From Liquidambar formosana (taxonomy: Eukaryota; Streptophyta; Magnoliopsida; Saxifragales; Altingiaceae): a stretch of DNA of 64,000 bases. The DNA lies in NCBI GenBank assembly GCA_039720395.1, contig CM077827.1:17595822-17659821 (forward strand), given 5' to 3'. The notes under the pieces are model-generated. The model was not told the DNA's origin. It saw only the letters and a list, made by a program, of their open reading frames with translations, and did no database searches. The translations under genes and the position numbers were made by a program. Below are positions 11,262 to 22,845 of this stretch, piece after piece; position 1 is the stretch's first letter; each line of letters opens with the position of its first letter.

Positions 11262-13027
11262 ATGCACCTTACTTGCGCAGGTAGGCATTTCAAGCCTCCT
11301 CATCTAGAGGGTGACAATCCGGGGAAAGACGCGAACCCTGAAGTTGACATAGAGGAGTTGAGACACAAATTAGGGGAAATAGGGAAAGAAGAGGAGGAGG
11401 ACCGGGTCCTGAAACAGTTGAAGAGGACACAGGCCAACATTAGCTTATGGGGTCTATTGGTGGCTTCAAAGAAACATAGGAAGACGGTATTGGAGGCACT
11501 AGCTCAACACGAGGTGCCCATCGACACCACGCCTGAGCAAGTGTTGTCGATCATGGGGGTAGATGCTGCCGAAAAGACCGTGCTGACATTCTCAAGAAAA
11601 GATCTTCCCACAGAAGGGGTAGGGCATGCAAAACCCTTGTATGTCACAGTGGAGTGCAAGAACCTGAAGATCCCGGTGGTACTCGTAGACAATGGGTCGG
11701 CTCTCAACGTATGCCCGCTACGCACAGCCAACCGCCTCGGTGTACCTAAAGAACAACTAACGCCATCCGCAGTAACTGTGAGGGGATACGACAATAGCTT
11801 GAGGAGCGTCCTAGGGACTTTTAAAGCAAACTGCAAATTAGGACCGGTGGAATCTATGGTGGAATTCTGTGTGATGGATATTCTGGCCAATTACAACATG
11901 CTGTTGGGAAGAACTTGGCTTCACCCTCTCGAAGCTGTCCCGTCGACAGTACACCAAAAGATCAAAATGCCGTGGCAAGGAGGTGTCTTAGTGATTCATG
12001 GGGATGGGGAAATCACGGGTCAAGTGTTAGGCATCAAAGAAGGAACAGAGGACTTGGGATGGAGAGGATTCGAGTTAGTGCAAATGCTCGAAAGAAGGAG
12101 TGATGAAAGAGAAAAGGTATCTCCGGATTTCGGAATAGGAGTGGGTTATACGGTAGACCACATCATGAAGCGAATGGGGTACATACCTGGAATGGGGATG
12201 GGAAAGAATGGACAAGGAGTCACTGAATTGCCTGATTTCCGTGCACAAAAAGATCGTAAGGGGATAGGGTATGAGGGAAAATCAGGAGTCCCGAAGAACG
12301 AAGGCACCCTTAATGGCAATTTCGTCAAGGAAGGAGAAGATTTCCCTTTCTGTGGCTTCCCGGAGCCTTGGGTAGACAAGACCAATGGAAGAAGGTTGCC
12401 AGGTTTGGAAGTCTTCTTCGCAGAAACATTAAAGATAACACCTTCATGGGGAAAGGCTGAAGAAGTAAAGGCGCTGGACGTGGACTGGGCCAACAATTTA
12501 GAGCAGGGGGCCTGGGAGCATCTGCTATCAGAACACAACCTGAGCATCGCAGTATTAGCAGATCAAGTGGTCACAGAGAATTTAACGGAGCTAATCACTA
12601 AAGCAAATGGAGGAACCAGCACCTGGACCTGGGAGAAGATGGAGAAGACCATTGTAGGCGATAGGATCACCACTCAGACTGATAAGATTATGGTTAATCC
12701 CACGACCATTTTTGATGATATCAAGGCCTCTGAGGCCAACTATGATGTAATTTATCCAATTGATAATGAAATGAATTCTGATTTCGCTTATATTGATATG
12801 TCTTTAGAAGAATACATTGCATTAATGTCCGAAGATCCCGATTTAAATAAAGTAATCAATGAAGATTATGAAAGAAGTGTAGAACCTATTAAAAGTGAAA
12901 CTGTTAAAATCAACCTCGGCACTATTGAAAATCTTAAGGAAGTACAAATCGGCTCCACTTTGTCTATAAAAGAACAAACCGATCTCAAAATACTATTGAG
13001 TGAGTTCCAAGATGTATTTGCTTGGTC
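11262..13027 (+). pseudogene. pro: Protease region of element A with a G-patch-like segment
   Basis: Same frame as gag. It begins with GRHFKPPHLE, conserved in element C. The aspartic protease site reads VVLVDNGSALNVCPLRT near 11680-11730, followed by the NMLLGRTWLH segment typical of the family. About 12130-12290 is a glycine-rich stretch (MGYIPGMGMGKNGQG ... GIGYEG) resembling a G-patch domain. The downstream region reaches the start of the reverse transcriptase domain (FQDVFAW), where the solo copia LTR splits the codon series at 13028. Protease cleaves the polyprotein in the particle. Frame is otherwise open for about 590 codons. Confidence 0.88.
13023..13027 (+). repeat. Target site duplication of the solo copia LTR, left copy
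   Basis: TGGTC, repeated at 14686-14690. Removing the LTR and one copy rejoins the pol frame of element A. Confidence 0.95.
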
Positions 13028-14685
13028 TGTTGGGAATCGAACAAGAAGGAAAAAATAGAAGTGCGGAATATAAAAATTTTTCCTACGATTCCCAATCCCA
13101 TGAATCTAACTATGCATAACACAAAATCAAACCCTAACTACGAAGAGGGTTAGAACACTTACAGGATTTTTGTCTTCTCCGTTTTGCTCCAAGCTTCTAC
13201 TCCGGACAGCAGTGAATGAGCAGCCCAAGTGTGCTGCCTCCAACGGTATCCACACCTAGCTAGAGCTTCAAGCCTTTTCTTTCTTCTTCCTTGTTGTTGC
13301 TAGAGGTGGAGAAGAAAGAGAGAGAGAAGAGAGCCTCCAAGGGGCTGGACGGCTAGGGTTTATTGTGCAAGCCTATTATGCCATGTCACACATAAGTGTG
13401 ACTTATATAAGCAGCCCACTAAAGGGGGCTGGCCATGGGGAAGAAACCCTAATAGGGTTATGTGTAATTACACTTAATTGCACATTAACCCCTATTATTT
13501 GTATCAAATACAAATAGGCCTATAAAGAACTATTCTTTATTCACTAAAACCCTTTCTCTCATAGACTTTAAAGCCCTTCTTGCATGACCAGTGTGTGACC
13601 CATTGGGTTCACATCATTAAGTAGTAGGAATAGCACGAGGTGTGCACAATAGAACTCTTTCCATTTAGGGTCTAATTGGAACTCCTTCCAATTCCCTAAT
13701 TGATTATAACTCACTTATATCAATTAGGGCTTCTACTAACCATGAGTAACACCTAGCATATGGCTCATGGTGTGGTCCTTAATGAGGTGAATAGTCATTT
13801 ACAAAGAACCCTTCTGTTATAGTTTATAGGTTACAATTGCATCCTTCCTTCAACACAATGTCTCCAATTGAACTAATAGGACATGGAAGTCTGTCAAGTC
13901 CCTAGTTCAATTACTTTATACTCATTCATAGATATCAACTCATAGATGAACTCATGAAACTCTTTTCATATTCATCCTACCATGGCCATGGATTTAATGA
14001 GTTATATTATGAATGCTATATGAGACATTCTCTCTCTTTTTCCTGAGAGTGATGGATCCCTTGTTGATCACTCACATGCCTTCATACACATAGCAATAGG
14101 GCCAATGAACACCTTTGCAGACCCCTGAATAGGATCTGCACTTAGTGTTATCAAACTTCTAAAGCTACATGCATAAGGCAACTATGGTGTCTCAGGTCTA
14201 AGGATTACTTGTACCACTATAACAATGAGAAACTGATTGACAGGCAGGAAAAACTCCATTCAGTTTATCTCATATCTTTGGTCACATTCAGTGTACCTAT
14301 TCTTATAATAGGCACCCACTTGTTGGTTGTAGTGTCTCCACACAAATAGCTTGAGACTAGCTATCCTCCTATAGAGTCAACCTAGCAAGTGCTAGTCCTA
14401 TGGTTCATTACTGTCCATCATAGTGAACCTTCAACTAGGAATGCTTAAGGAGTTTAGTACAGAGATATATCTATAGTCTCAAAATTACAACTCTTTGTAA
14501 TTCCATATTCTCAACTCTAACTCCATGGACATATTATGTAAATATAAATGATGCATATAAACATAATAGAATAAGCCCTTTTATTAAATCAATAATAAAT
14601 GTGACATACATAAATGAAATCAAATGATTGTTCCTAATCCCTAAACAATCATCTCTATGATTGGCTCTAGGGCATAATCCTAACA
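13028..14685 (-). mobile_element. Solo Ty1/copia LTR
   Basis: 1658 bp, the reverse complement of the LTR at 4460-6118, with no internal region and a perfect TGGTC duplication. It arose from a full copia insertion that lost its interior by LTR-LTR recombination. It lies within pol of the young element A, so both insertion and solo formation are recent. Confidence 0.95.
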
Positions 14686-15579
14686 TGGTCTTACGATGAT
14701 ATGCCTGGGATTGATCCGGAGATAGTACAGCATCACATCATAACGAAGGAAGGAGCCAAACCCGTGAAACAACGATTAAGGCGAATGCAACCAGAATGGT
14801 TGATAAAGGTTAAGGAGGAGGTTACCAAACTGCTAAATGTAGGGTTTATACGAGCGGTAGATCAAGCCGACTGGGTTGCGAATATTGTACCTATGCCAAA
14901 AAAGGATGGTCGAGTAAGAGTTTGCGTAGATTATCGAGATCTGAATAAAGCTTGCCCGAAGGATGACTTCCCCCTCCCTCATATTGACGTCCTTGTAGAC
15001 AACACCGCAGGAAGCGCCCTGATGTCATTCATGGACGGATTCTCGGGATACAACCAAATTAAGATAGCGCCAAAGGACATGAGCAAGACAACTTTTACCA
15101 CAGGGTGGGGCACGTATTGCTACACCGTCATGCCATTCGGATTGAAGAACGCTAGGGCAACGTACCAGAGGATGGCGACCGCATTGCTACATGACATGAT
15201 GCACAAGGAAGTGGAAGTATACGTGGACGACATGATAGTCAAATCAACAACCAGGGAGGAACATATGGATAACTTGGAGAAATTCTTCAAGAGGATTCGG
15301 AAGTATAAGCTCAGATTAAACCCTCAGAAGTGCACTTTCGGGGTTACAGCAGGGAAACTATTGGGATACTTGGTAACTCATAGGGGCATAGAAGTGGACC
15401 CTGTCAAGATCAAAGCAATACTAGAGATGCCACCACCAAAGACAGAAAAGGAAGTACAGGGTTTCTTAGGAAAATTGCAATATATTAGTAGGTTCATAGC
15501 AAGACTCACGCTAACCTGCGAACCAATTTTTAAGTTGCTAAGGAAGAAAGAGTCCAAGGAATGGAATGAGCAGTGTTAG
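14686..15579 (+). pseudogene. Reverse transcriptase of element A
   Basis: Continues the pol frame after the solo LTR (YDDMPGIDPEIV). It carries the reverse transcriptase blocks in order: VKQRLRRMQPEW, PKKDGRVRVCVDYRDLNK, FMDGFSGYNQI, MPFGLKNARATYQR, and the catalytic YVDDMIV near 15219-15239. KCTFGVTAGKLLGYLV and the thumb (VQGFLGKLQYISRFIA) follow. It copies genomic RNA to DNA. A TAG at 15577-15579, probably from CAG in the context C-Q-QAF, separates it from the RNase H segment in the same frame. Confidence 0.92.
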
Positions 15580-17826
15580 CAAGCGTTTAAAGCCATCAAG
15601 ATGTACCTGCTAAATCCTCCAATCCTTGCGCCTCCGCGACCCGGGAAACCCGTTCTGTTATATTTATCCGTTTTCGAAGAAGCCTTGGGAAGTATGTTAG
15701 CACAGCAAGACGACCATGGGAATGAACAGGCCATCTATTACTTAAGTAAGAAATTGCATGATTACGAGGCACGTTACTCTGCCATGGAGAAATCATGTTT
15801 CGCATTAGTCTGGGCGGTACAAAAGCTGAGGCACATCTTAATAACCTTTGAGGTATGGGTAGTCGCTAGAATGGACCCATTGAAGTACCTCCTCGAGAAA
15901 CCTGCGCTTAACAACAGGCTGTCACATTGGCTGTTCTTGCTATCTGAGTTTGAGCTGACCTATGTTACTCAGAAGGCCATCAAAGGAGGGGCGGTAGCCG
16001 ATTTTTGTGCAGAACACCCGGTAATGGGACAAGCTCTTAGGGAAGATTTCCCGGATGAAGATCTGTTTTACATAGAGTGTTCAAAGACTTGGAAAATGTA
16101 TTTCGATGGGGCATCAAATCAATACGGGAACGGGATCGGAGTTATTTTAATATCGCCTAATGGGTCCCATGTACCTCTATCCATAAAGCTGGATTTTAAG
16201 AATTCTAATAACACTACAGAATATGAAGCTTGCATAGCAGGACTGGAAGCACTATTAGCCCTGGGAGTAGAGGAAGCAGAGATATATGGAGACTCCGCGT
16301 TGGTCATAGCCCAAGTCCAAAAGATATGGAAAACCAAGGAGGAGCACTTGAAGCCATACCAAGCCTACCTAGAAAGCCTAGCCCAAAAATTCCGTAAAAT
16401 CACCTTCACCCCTTTACCCCGATCCCAAAATCAATTCGCTGATGCTTTAGCCACTTTAGCCTCTCTAATCAACATCCCCGAAGGAATGACCTTACAACCA
16501 CTCATGATCCAACAAAAGTCCCATCCCTCCCATGAAACCGCTATTATGACCCTAGAAGAAGAGGTAGACGATGGAAACCCCTGGTATTTCGACATCCAAA
16601 ATTTCTTAGAAAAAGGGGCTTACCCGTCAGGGGCAGATAAAAGAGATCGCAGGGCGCTGAGGTTGCTGGTAGCCCAATACGTCCTGTGCGGAGGGAAACT
16701 ATTTAAAAGATCGCCCAACGGAACTCATCTGCTGTGTATAAGTAAAGAAGCGGCCCGGGTGTTGGTTACCGAAGTTCATGAAGGGGTTTGCGGACCACAC
16801 ATGAATGGGAGAATGCTGGCAAAGAAACTGGTCAGATTGGGTTACTTCTGGTCAACTATGGAGACAGACTGTGTGTTATACGTAAAGAAATGTCATCAAT
16901 GCCAAATTCATGCCAACATGCGGTGTACTCCGCCTGTAGAACTACATCAATTGACCTCCCCTTGGCCATTCTCAGTCTGGGGAATAGACATCATTGGCAA
17001 AATTCACCCAAAAGCCACTGGCGGACATGAATACATATTAGTGGCCATAGATTACTTTACCAAATGGATAGAGGCGGAAGCATATACAGAACTGAAAGCC
17101 AAGCATGTGGCCCGATTCATCGAGACCAACATAATCTGTAGATATGGGGTACCTCATGAGGTCGTTTCGGATAACGGGTCGCATTTTGAAGGAGAAACAC
17201 AAGAACTGCTTGATAAGTATCATATCCAGCACCACCACTCGTCTCCGTACCGGCCACAGACCAATGGGGCAGTAGAGGCGGCCAACAAAACTGTTAAGAA
17301 CATTCTTATGAAGTCAGCCAAAACACACAAAGATTGGGCAGAAAGGTTACCATATGCTCTATGGGGGTATCGAACATCCATAAGGACATCCACGGGGGCT
17401 ACGCCTTATTCTTTGGTGTATGGGATGGAAGCAGTATTGCCAGTAGAAGTTGAGGTCGAGTCTTTACGAGTTATGATAGAAAATCAAATTCCCGAAGCGG
17501 AGTGGACACGAGAAAGATACGAACAGCTCGCCTTGCTGGACGAAAAAAGATTAGGGGCCATGTATCATGTGCAGGGCTATCAGAGAAGAATCGCCCGTGC
17601 ATTCAACAAGAAAGTAAGACCGAGAAATCTAAGGGAGGGAGACTTGGTGCTAAAAGAAATTCTGGCTCGTGTCTCCGACCCCAGGGGCAAGTTCAGACCG
17701 AATTGGGCAGGACCATATATCGTCAAAACAATACTGTCAGGGGGAGCAGTCAAGATAATGGACGAGGAAGGGAATGAGTTCACACATCCGGTCAATATGG
17801 ATCGTTTGCGCAAATATTATATATAA
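15580..17826 (+). pseudogene. RNase H, second RNase H and integrase of element A
   Basis: Open from the TAG at 15577 to TAA at 17824. First the gypsy RNase H (LLYLSVFEEALGSMLAQ ... YYLSKKL), then after a linker a second, archaeal-like RNase H (MYFDGASNQYGNGIGV ... TTEYEACIAGLEALL ... GDSALVIAQ ... ADALATLASL), a mark of the Tat clade. Integrase follows: zinc finger HEGVCGPHMNG...CHQC, then the DDE core with WGIDIIG, SDNGSHFEGE and NGAVEAANKTVKN, then a C-terminal region (HPVNMDRLRKYYI) without chromodomain. All expected acidic residues are present. The segment itself is intact; only the whole polyprotein is broken. Confidence 0.92.
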
Positions 17827-18002
17827 AGTGGATAAGATTCTGTATGGACAACAGGATGGAGATGGTGCGAGATTGATAGGGATAGTTTCACTAATAATAA
17901 ACTCGACCACAACTTTCATGGCCATTATTGATTACATATTTAAGAAAGGAAAGAGGAAATAAATGAAATGTATTCTGAAACAAGCATATTAATAAAAGCA
18001 AG

Positions 18003-19341
18003 TCAAACTTTCAGTTTCTTTTTGTCCCCAAGAATTTGTCCTCTCCTTTTTCTTTTACGACTCACTTCTGCCTCCTCGGAAGCTCGCATATCAACCTTAA
18101 GCCAAATATAGTAATCTGAGCTCGGGGAAATTAACGGTGGTGCGACAATAGGGCGGATCAAAGTTCTACTTGCCCAAGCTTCCCCAATTCGTTCAACGAT
18201 GCGAGCCCTGGCAGGGCAGGTATATCCTAGGTGATCACCATTTGTGGGAGTCTGAGGTAGGCCAAATTGCCGCCGAATACGGGAAGTGGGACAATATGAG
18301 ATCTCCTGTAAACCGACCAACATGGCACCACGAGAAAAGATGAGATCAGTCGTCATCTCAGAAATTCTCCACCAGGGGCAAAACCAACAAATATCATGAC
18401 AAGGAAGATGGGCTAGCATAGTGCGCAAATCGTCGGCGCCCGGAAACGGTTTTATAAGAGGACGACGGCGAAAGTCGGGTGGATGATATGCCCAGGGACT
18501 GACCACAGGCTTGCTCACCAGCTGCAGACGTTCCAACAGCCATATCTGCCATTAAGAAGACAGGAGAAATGAGGATCAGAATGTACACTTGCGTATACAC
18601 CTATCATAATGCGTACGCACCTACACAACTGCATACGCACTAATGTTTGTGCGTACGCCCTAATGTGTGTGCGTACGCACGAAAGAAGGGGCATTTTACC
18701 CTCACCTGCAGAAGCAGCGGGCTGCCTCCCAAAAAAGACACTTCTTCGCGGGCAAATTTGTCCAGACCGTTGAGAGTATCCGCAAGGATGAGCATGCAGG
18801 GGTTACGCTCCCCAAGTTCGAGAACGACAGGCAGGATAGAAACATCCGCCAGACCTTCGGGTCCCACAAACAGATAACTCGCCGTCAGGACAAAACAAAC
18901 GGCGTTCAGATAGCAGTCAACCTGCGCTGTCAAGATCGGGAAAGGGAGTGCAGTAAAGTATGATATTACGTTTTCCAGGACAATGCGCGAATCCACAAGC
19001 CATGATCGCGCGAGCCTCAGGGAAATTCCGAATGAACGGACCAGATCTTCAGCCTTCGTGATAGTCATCTTCGGCAGGAGAACGCGGGTGAAGTCAGGTC
19101 GCCCAAGAATAGCACCAAATTCTTCCATGGTGGGGCATAGCTCATTACGATTAAAACGGAATACGTGTCGAGCGGGGTCCCAAAACTCAGCAGCCTCGCG
19201 TAAAAAGCTATGATTGATTTTCACATGAGCGTAATCGAATAGAGAGGAAATTCGAAATTTAGCTTGAAAAAGATCACGAGCACCTCGGTCCAGGGTTTTC
19301 AGCCACCGTGACAGACCCTGAGGGGGAAGAGAGCTCTCCAT
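18003..19341 (-). CDS. Antisense plant mobile domain gene I of element A (two exons)
   Basis: Exon 1 is 18706-19341 from ATG; exon 2 is 18545-18003. The intron (18546-18705) has GT and AG ends, is phase 0, and holds five palindromes. The product is about 392 aa. Exon 1 has WLKTLDRGARDLFQ, FWDPARHVFRFNRNELCPTMEEFGAILG and ETLNGLDKF-like sequence (DTLNGLDKF), the N-terminal half of a PMD-type protein. Exon 2 opens IWLLERL and ends in a basic tail (SRKRKRRGQ, KKKLKV), likely a nuclear signal. The homologue in element C (38217-39503) has no intron. PMD proteins such as MAIN and MAIL1 act in the nucleus on gene and transposon expression; the role here is unknown. A TATA box lies 40 bp upstream. 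Confidence 0.75.
18590..18679. promoter_or_regulatory. TGCGTACGCA array, five sites, in the PMD-I intron
   Basis: Sites start at 18590, 18610, 18630, 18650 and 18670, exactly 20 bp apart. 18610 and 18670 are perfect; 18590 (TGCGTATACA), 18630 (TGCATACGCA) and 18650 (TGCGTACGCC) differ by one or two bases. Confidence 0.85.
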
Positions 19342-19376
19342 GATTGATGAGGAGAGGCTTTACAAGAAAATACCCC

Positions 19377-19384
19377 AATTTATA
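19377..19384 (-). promoter_or_regulatory. TATA box of PMD gene I
   Basis: On the minus strand TATAAATT, about 38 bp before the ATG. The four-site palindrome array begins about 110 bp further upstream, the same layout as in the LTR. Confidence 0.6.
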
Positions 19385-19494
19385 GGCAGTCCTGGAAAGA
19401 GTCCTTAGTTGGACTGTGGTTGTGAAGCAGAGTTTGAGTCCTACAAGGGGACTGCAGGGAAGCTCCCTGCATCCTGATCTTGATCGAGTTATGA

Positions 19495-19565
19495 TGCGTA
19501 CGCAACATCCATTGATGCGTACGCATCCAGTATACTGCGTACGCAGTAACTATGATGCGTACGCA
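19495..19565. promoter_or_regulatory. TGCGTACGCA array, four perfect sites, PMD-I promoter
   Basis: Perfect palindromes start at 19495, 19516, 19536 and 19556 (21, 20, 20 bp). They lie 154-224 bp upstream of the PMD-I start codon. Confidence 0.88.
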
Positions 19566-19760
19566 TATGCTACATCACCCGGGAAAAGTCTGGGCCGCAT
19601 ATGAAGAAAATTTCGGAAAACACTCACAAGGAAAGAACATAATGCAATTCAGAACAGCATGTAAAATTGAAAAGTAATTAGTTAAGTACATGTCCTCAAA
19701 ATATAATAAATGATATTGTTCCAAAAAGAGAAAAGAAGAAGGAAATAACAAAATCTAAGC

Positions 19761-22406
19761 CTAGGCAGCGTCCCCATCACTGTCACTATCATCATCACCC
19801 TCCTCCTGAGCCTGCGCGATCTCCCGACGAAGCTCCCAAATCGTCCGGGAGTGAGCCGTCAGCATCAGCTTCAACCCACCGAACATCTGGTACAGCTGCT
19901 CGGTCTCAGCAAGGGTCAACTAAAAAGGGAAAGGGTAGGTTCGTTAGAGCATGCATAGCATAACTTAACCAAAAATCCTAGGGCTATTTTGCAGGGTTAC
20001 GCAGGTACCTGGCGAGTCCCAGGAGGAATAGGAAGAGGATAAGCCTGGGGATCTGGCACAATAGGCTCCTCACGAGGCACGCCCTCAGCATTGTAGAGGG
20101 GTACCAAATAAGATGGAAGGGTGATGGGGAGACCTCCCTCCGGCATGCTAGCAGCAGGTGCCTGATAAAAAAAAAAAAAAAAGAGAGAAAGAAGCTAAGT
20201 ATGCGCAAAGATCAATAGAGAACCGTGACAAGGGAAGGACAGATGAATACCTGATGACCGATGAAACTGGGCATGAGGCGATCCCGCGCAAAGGAGGGGT
20301 AGTCATGGTCAGGGCCTAGCAAGCGGGATGCATAGGGGATACCACCAGACCACGTCTCCAAGTCCTCGGCTGCCATCTGGTAAGGGACAAGGGAAAATGC
20401 AGGGGGATCATAAGGGACCAAGGCGCACAAGGCAGCATCTGCTGTCAACTGGGGCACCACCCTCTCCGCCAGATACAGGGCGCGAGAGCGAGGATAGGCA
20501 AGCAGATAGGAAGTCTCCGACATCGCCCGAGCCTCCTCCTCCTACTCCGGAGGACCTACCCCAGCCTGCCCCAACCACGGGCGAGCACGCATCCGTGCCT
20601 GCATCCAAAAAAAAAAAAAAAAAAAGGACGGATGAGATTAATGAACTCACATGAAGAAACAACAAAGGATAAATAGATAAGCTTACCGGGGTAAGCCTGT
20701 CCAAGAACTCCCGGAGGCCGGTGTGCCCCAAGTCCTCCTGATCGCCCAAGGGACTCAAGTCGATATAAGCCTATGCCCATAACTGCCCAAAAGCCAGAAA
20801 GATAATGATTAAAAGGAAGAAAAGGGAAAGGAAAGCGCTGAAAGTAGACACTTACCGACCAAAGTCGCCAACAACCGGTCAAGGAGTCGGACTTCACCCG
20901 ACTAAGGGCATCCATGGTGGCATAGAGGTGCGACAGAACTGCAGTCCCCCATCCATACTCCCGCGCCACGCTAAGGTCCTCCAAAGCTAGGAGCCAGCCC
21001 GGCTCGAAAGTCTGAGACGCATTAGGGACCAGATAGGCCCCTATGACATACAACATGAAGGCGCGAGCCATCGCATCGCGCTCCTCAGCAGTGCCCTGCC
21101 CCTTCCCCGCGAATGCACGATGTAGGAGGGGGTACTTCATAGTAGCAGTCGGGCACGGCAAACCCAGGTAGCGCCTGGTGAGCGCATCTCTCTGATCATC
21201 AGTCAGCTCAAAGGTAAAACGGCGCCCCCTCATCCGAAGGCCCGTAAGGCGGTGAAAGTCAAGGGGAGTCAGAGTCCACTCCCTACCGGCCAGGTGTAAT
21301 GTGTGGGTGGTGTCCCACCAGCGCTCGGCCATGCAGAAGACCAAGGTATGGCTCGCCTGGCTGTAGATGGTAGCCTGCGTCAGCGTCCCAAAACCAGCGT
21401 CGGATACTATCTGCTGGGTCTCGGGCGTAAGTCTCTCCCACCACCCTGTGAGACTGTCAAGACTCCCCCGACCGGATCGCTTCGAAGGAATCTGCAAAAT
21501 CCAAGGGCAGGTAAGTATACAGGTAAGTGTTATTATTAGCATGCGTACGCATTCATTAGCATGCGTACGTAGTAAAATGGATGCGTACGCACTAATCTGT
21601 CAATCACTAAATAGAAACGTATTTACGTATTGCGTACGCATCATATTCATTGCGTACGCATCCGAGAGAATGCGTACACATTGAACAGAACGCGTACGCC
21701 TTGTCCTTTCTCTGATAGGGTTTGAAAAAGCCATGGAGCACGTACGCACCCACATTCATTGCGTACGCACCCGAGAGAATGCGTATACATTGAACAGAAC
21801 GCGTACGCACTGTCCTTTCTCTGCTGGGTTTGAAAAATCCATGGATCACGTACGCACCTCACGCTATCACGTACGCAGTGATATATTGCGTACGTAGTGT
21901 CATGAGATGCGTACGCGCATTTTCTGTCCCATCTCCGCTCTGTGTGAAATCACATTCCTAAGAATGCGTACGCAGTCGTATGACTGCATACGCATTACAT
22001 GTCATGCATACGCAGCATCACCTAGTGCGTACGCACCTCTGAAACACTATCAGTCATCTTCAACCTCCGTCCACCATCCCCTCCACAGTTCAGTTGGTTT
22101 TAAGCAGTTTTCACAGTATTTTTTAGGGTCACTTCGTTTCGATTAACAAGTCCAAGTGTTTTTGAGTGGTGGCCATCGACAGAAAAGAATCAAAAAGGAA
22201 AAATGTTGCAATTGGAAGAACGATAAAACCGAAATGGGTTTTCGAGTTCGAAAAGAACTTACCTTTTGCTGCCTCGCCATATGCGAGAGATGCTCCTGAG
22301 GACGGTGGAGGATGCTAGGGATGGCGTTGGGCCGTAGTTGGGGGTCCCAGCGGTTGATGGTGAAGCCCTCATCATCTCCGCGGGGACGTTTGTTCTTCGG
22401 CGGCAT
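19761..22406 (-). pseudogene. Antisense plant mobile domain gene II of element A (six exons)
   Basis: Exons: 22406-22263 (48 codons, MPPKNKRPRGDDEGF), 21491-20856 (212), 20770-20687 (28), 20598-20251 (116), 20161-20009 (51) and 19919-19761 (52 plus TAG). Introns have GT and AG ends and every exon is a multiple of three, so all introns are phase 0. Exon 2 has the PMD core, with AERWWDTTHTLHLAGREWTL and DFHRLTGL. Exon 5 is proline-rich and exon 6 ends in an acidic tail (EEGDDDSDSDGD). An in-frame TAG at 20542-20544 in exon 4 would stop this copy, unless the exon 4 boundary differs. The acceptor of exon 3 is the least certain. Exon 1 equals in length that of the element B gene. Likely nuclear; function unknown. 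Confidence 0.7.
21542..22035. promoter_or_regulatory. Dense TGCGTACGCA array in intron 1 of PMD gene II
   Basis: Five groups with internal spacing 19-21 bp: 21542/21562/21582; 21631/21651/21671/21691; 21739/21760/21780/21800; 21847/21868/21887/21908; 21965/21986/22005/22026. About seven of the nineteen are perfect; the rest differ mostly at a CpG. Groups two and three are copies of a unit of about 109 bp that also includes TTGAACAGAACGCGTACGC and a TCTCTG...GGGTTTGAAAAA segment. Confidence 0.85.
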
Positions 22407-22702
22407 CGTCGGCAATGGAACAGCGAACGAAGAGGAGAGAGGAGGTTTGGTTATAGGAGGAGAGGAAGGCAGGAGGAGTAGAGAGAATGCAGAGTGTTGA
22501 TGGCCTCGAAGGGGCGTGTTGATGGCCTCGAAGGGGTGTGGTAATGGCTTCGAGGGGGGCGGTTATGGAGGAGAAGGGGTGCTGTTTCGGGGTTCAACGG
22601 CGGAAATGCCGGAGAAGGAGGAGGGTTTTGCGGATTTGAAACCCTTCCCCTGCTCAAACGGTGCCGTTTCCCTTATTTTTTTTAGTTTTTTTTTTGTCGA
22701 GG

Positions 22703-22792
22703 TGCGTACGCAGTTGAACCAAATGCGTACGCACATCTAATACAGATGACTATATCTCACAGTGCGTACGCACCAGTATATGTGCGTACGCA
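22703..22792. promoter_or_regulatory. TGCGTACGCA pairs upstream of PMD gene II
   Basis: Two pairs of perfect palindromes, 22703/22724 and 22763/22783 (21 and 20 bp). They lie 297-386 bp upstream of the ATG at 22406. A TATA-like CTATAACC on the minus strand is at about 22449-22456. Confidence 0.8.
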
Positions 22793-22845
22793 CATACGAT
22801 GCGATTTGGGCCTGAAACTTAAAGTCCAAGATTCCCTCGTCAGGG

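Noticed and set aside
21542..22035. Regularly spaced short repeats resembling a CRISPR array
   Set aside because: Repeats are only 10 bp with 10-bp intervals, lie in a plant retrotransposon intron and have no cas genes.
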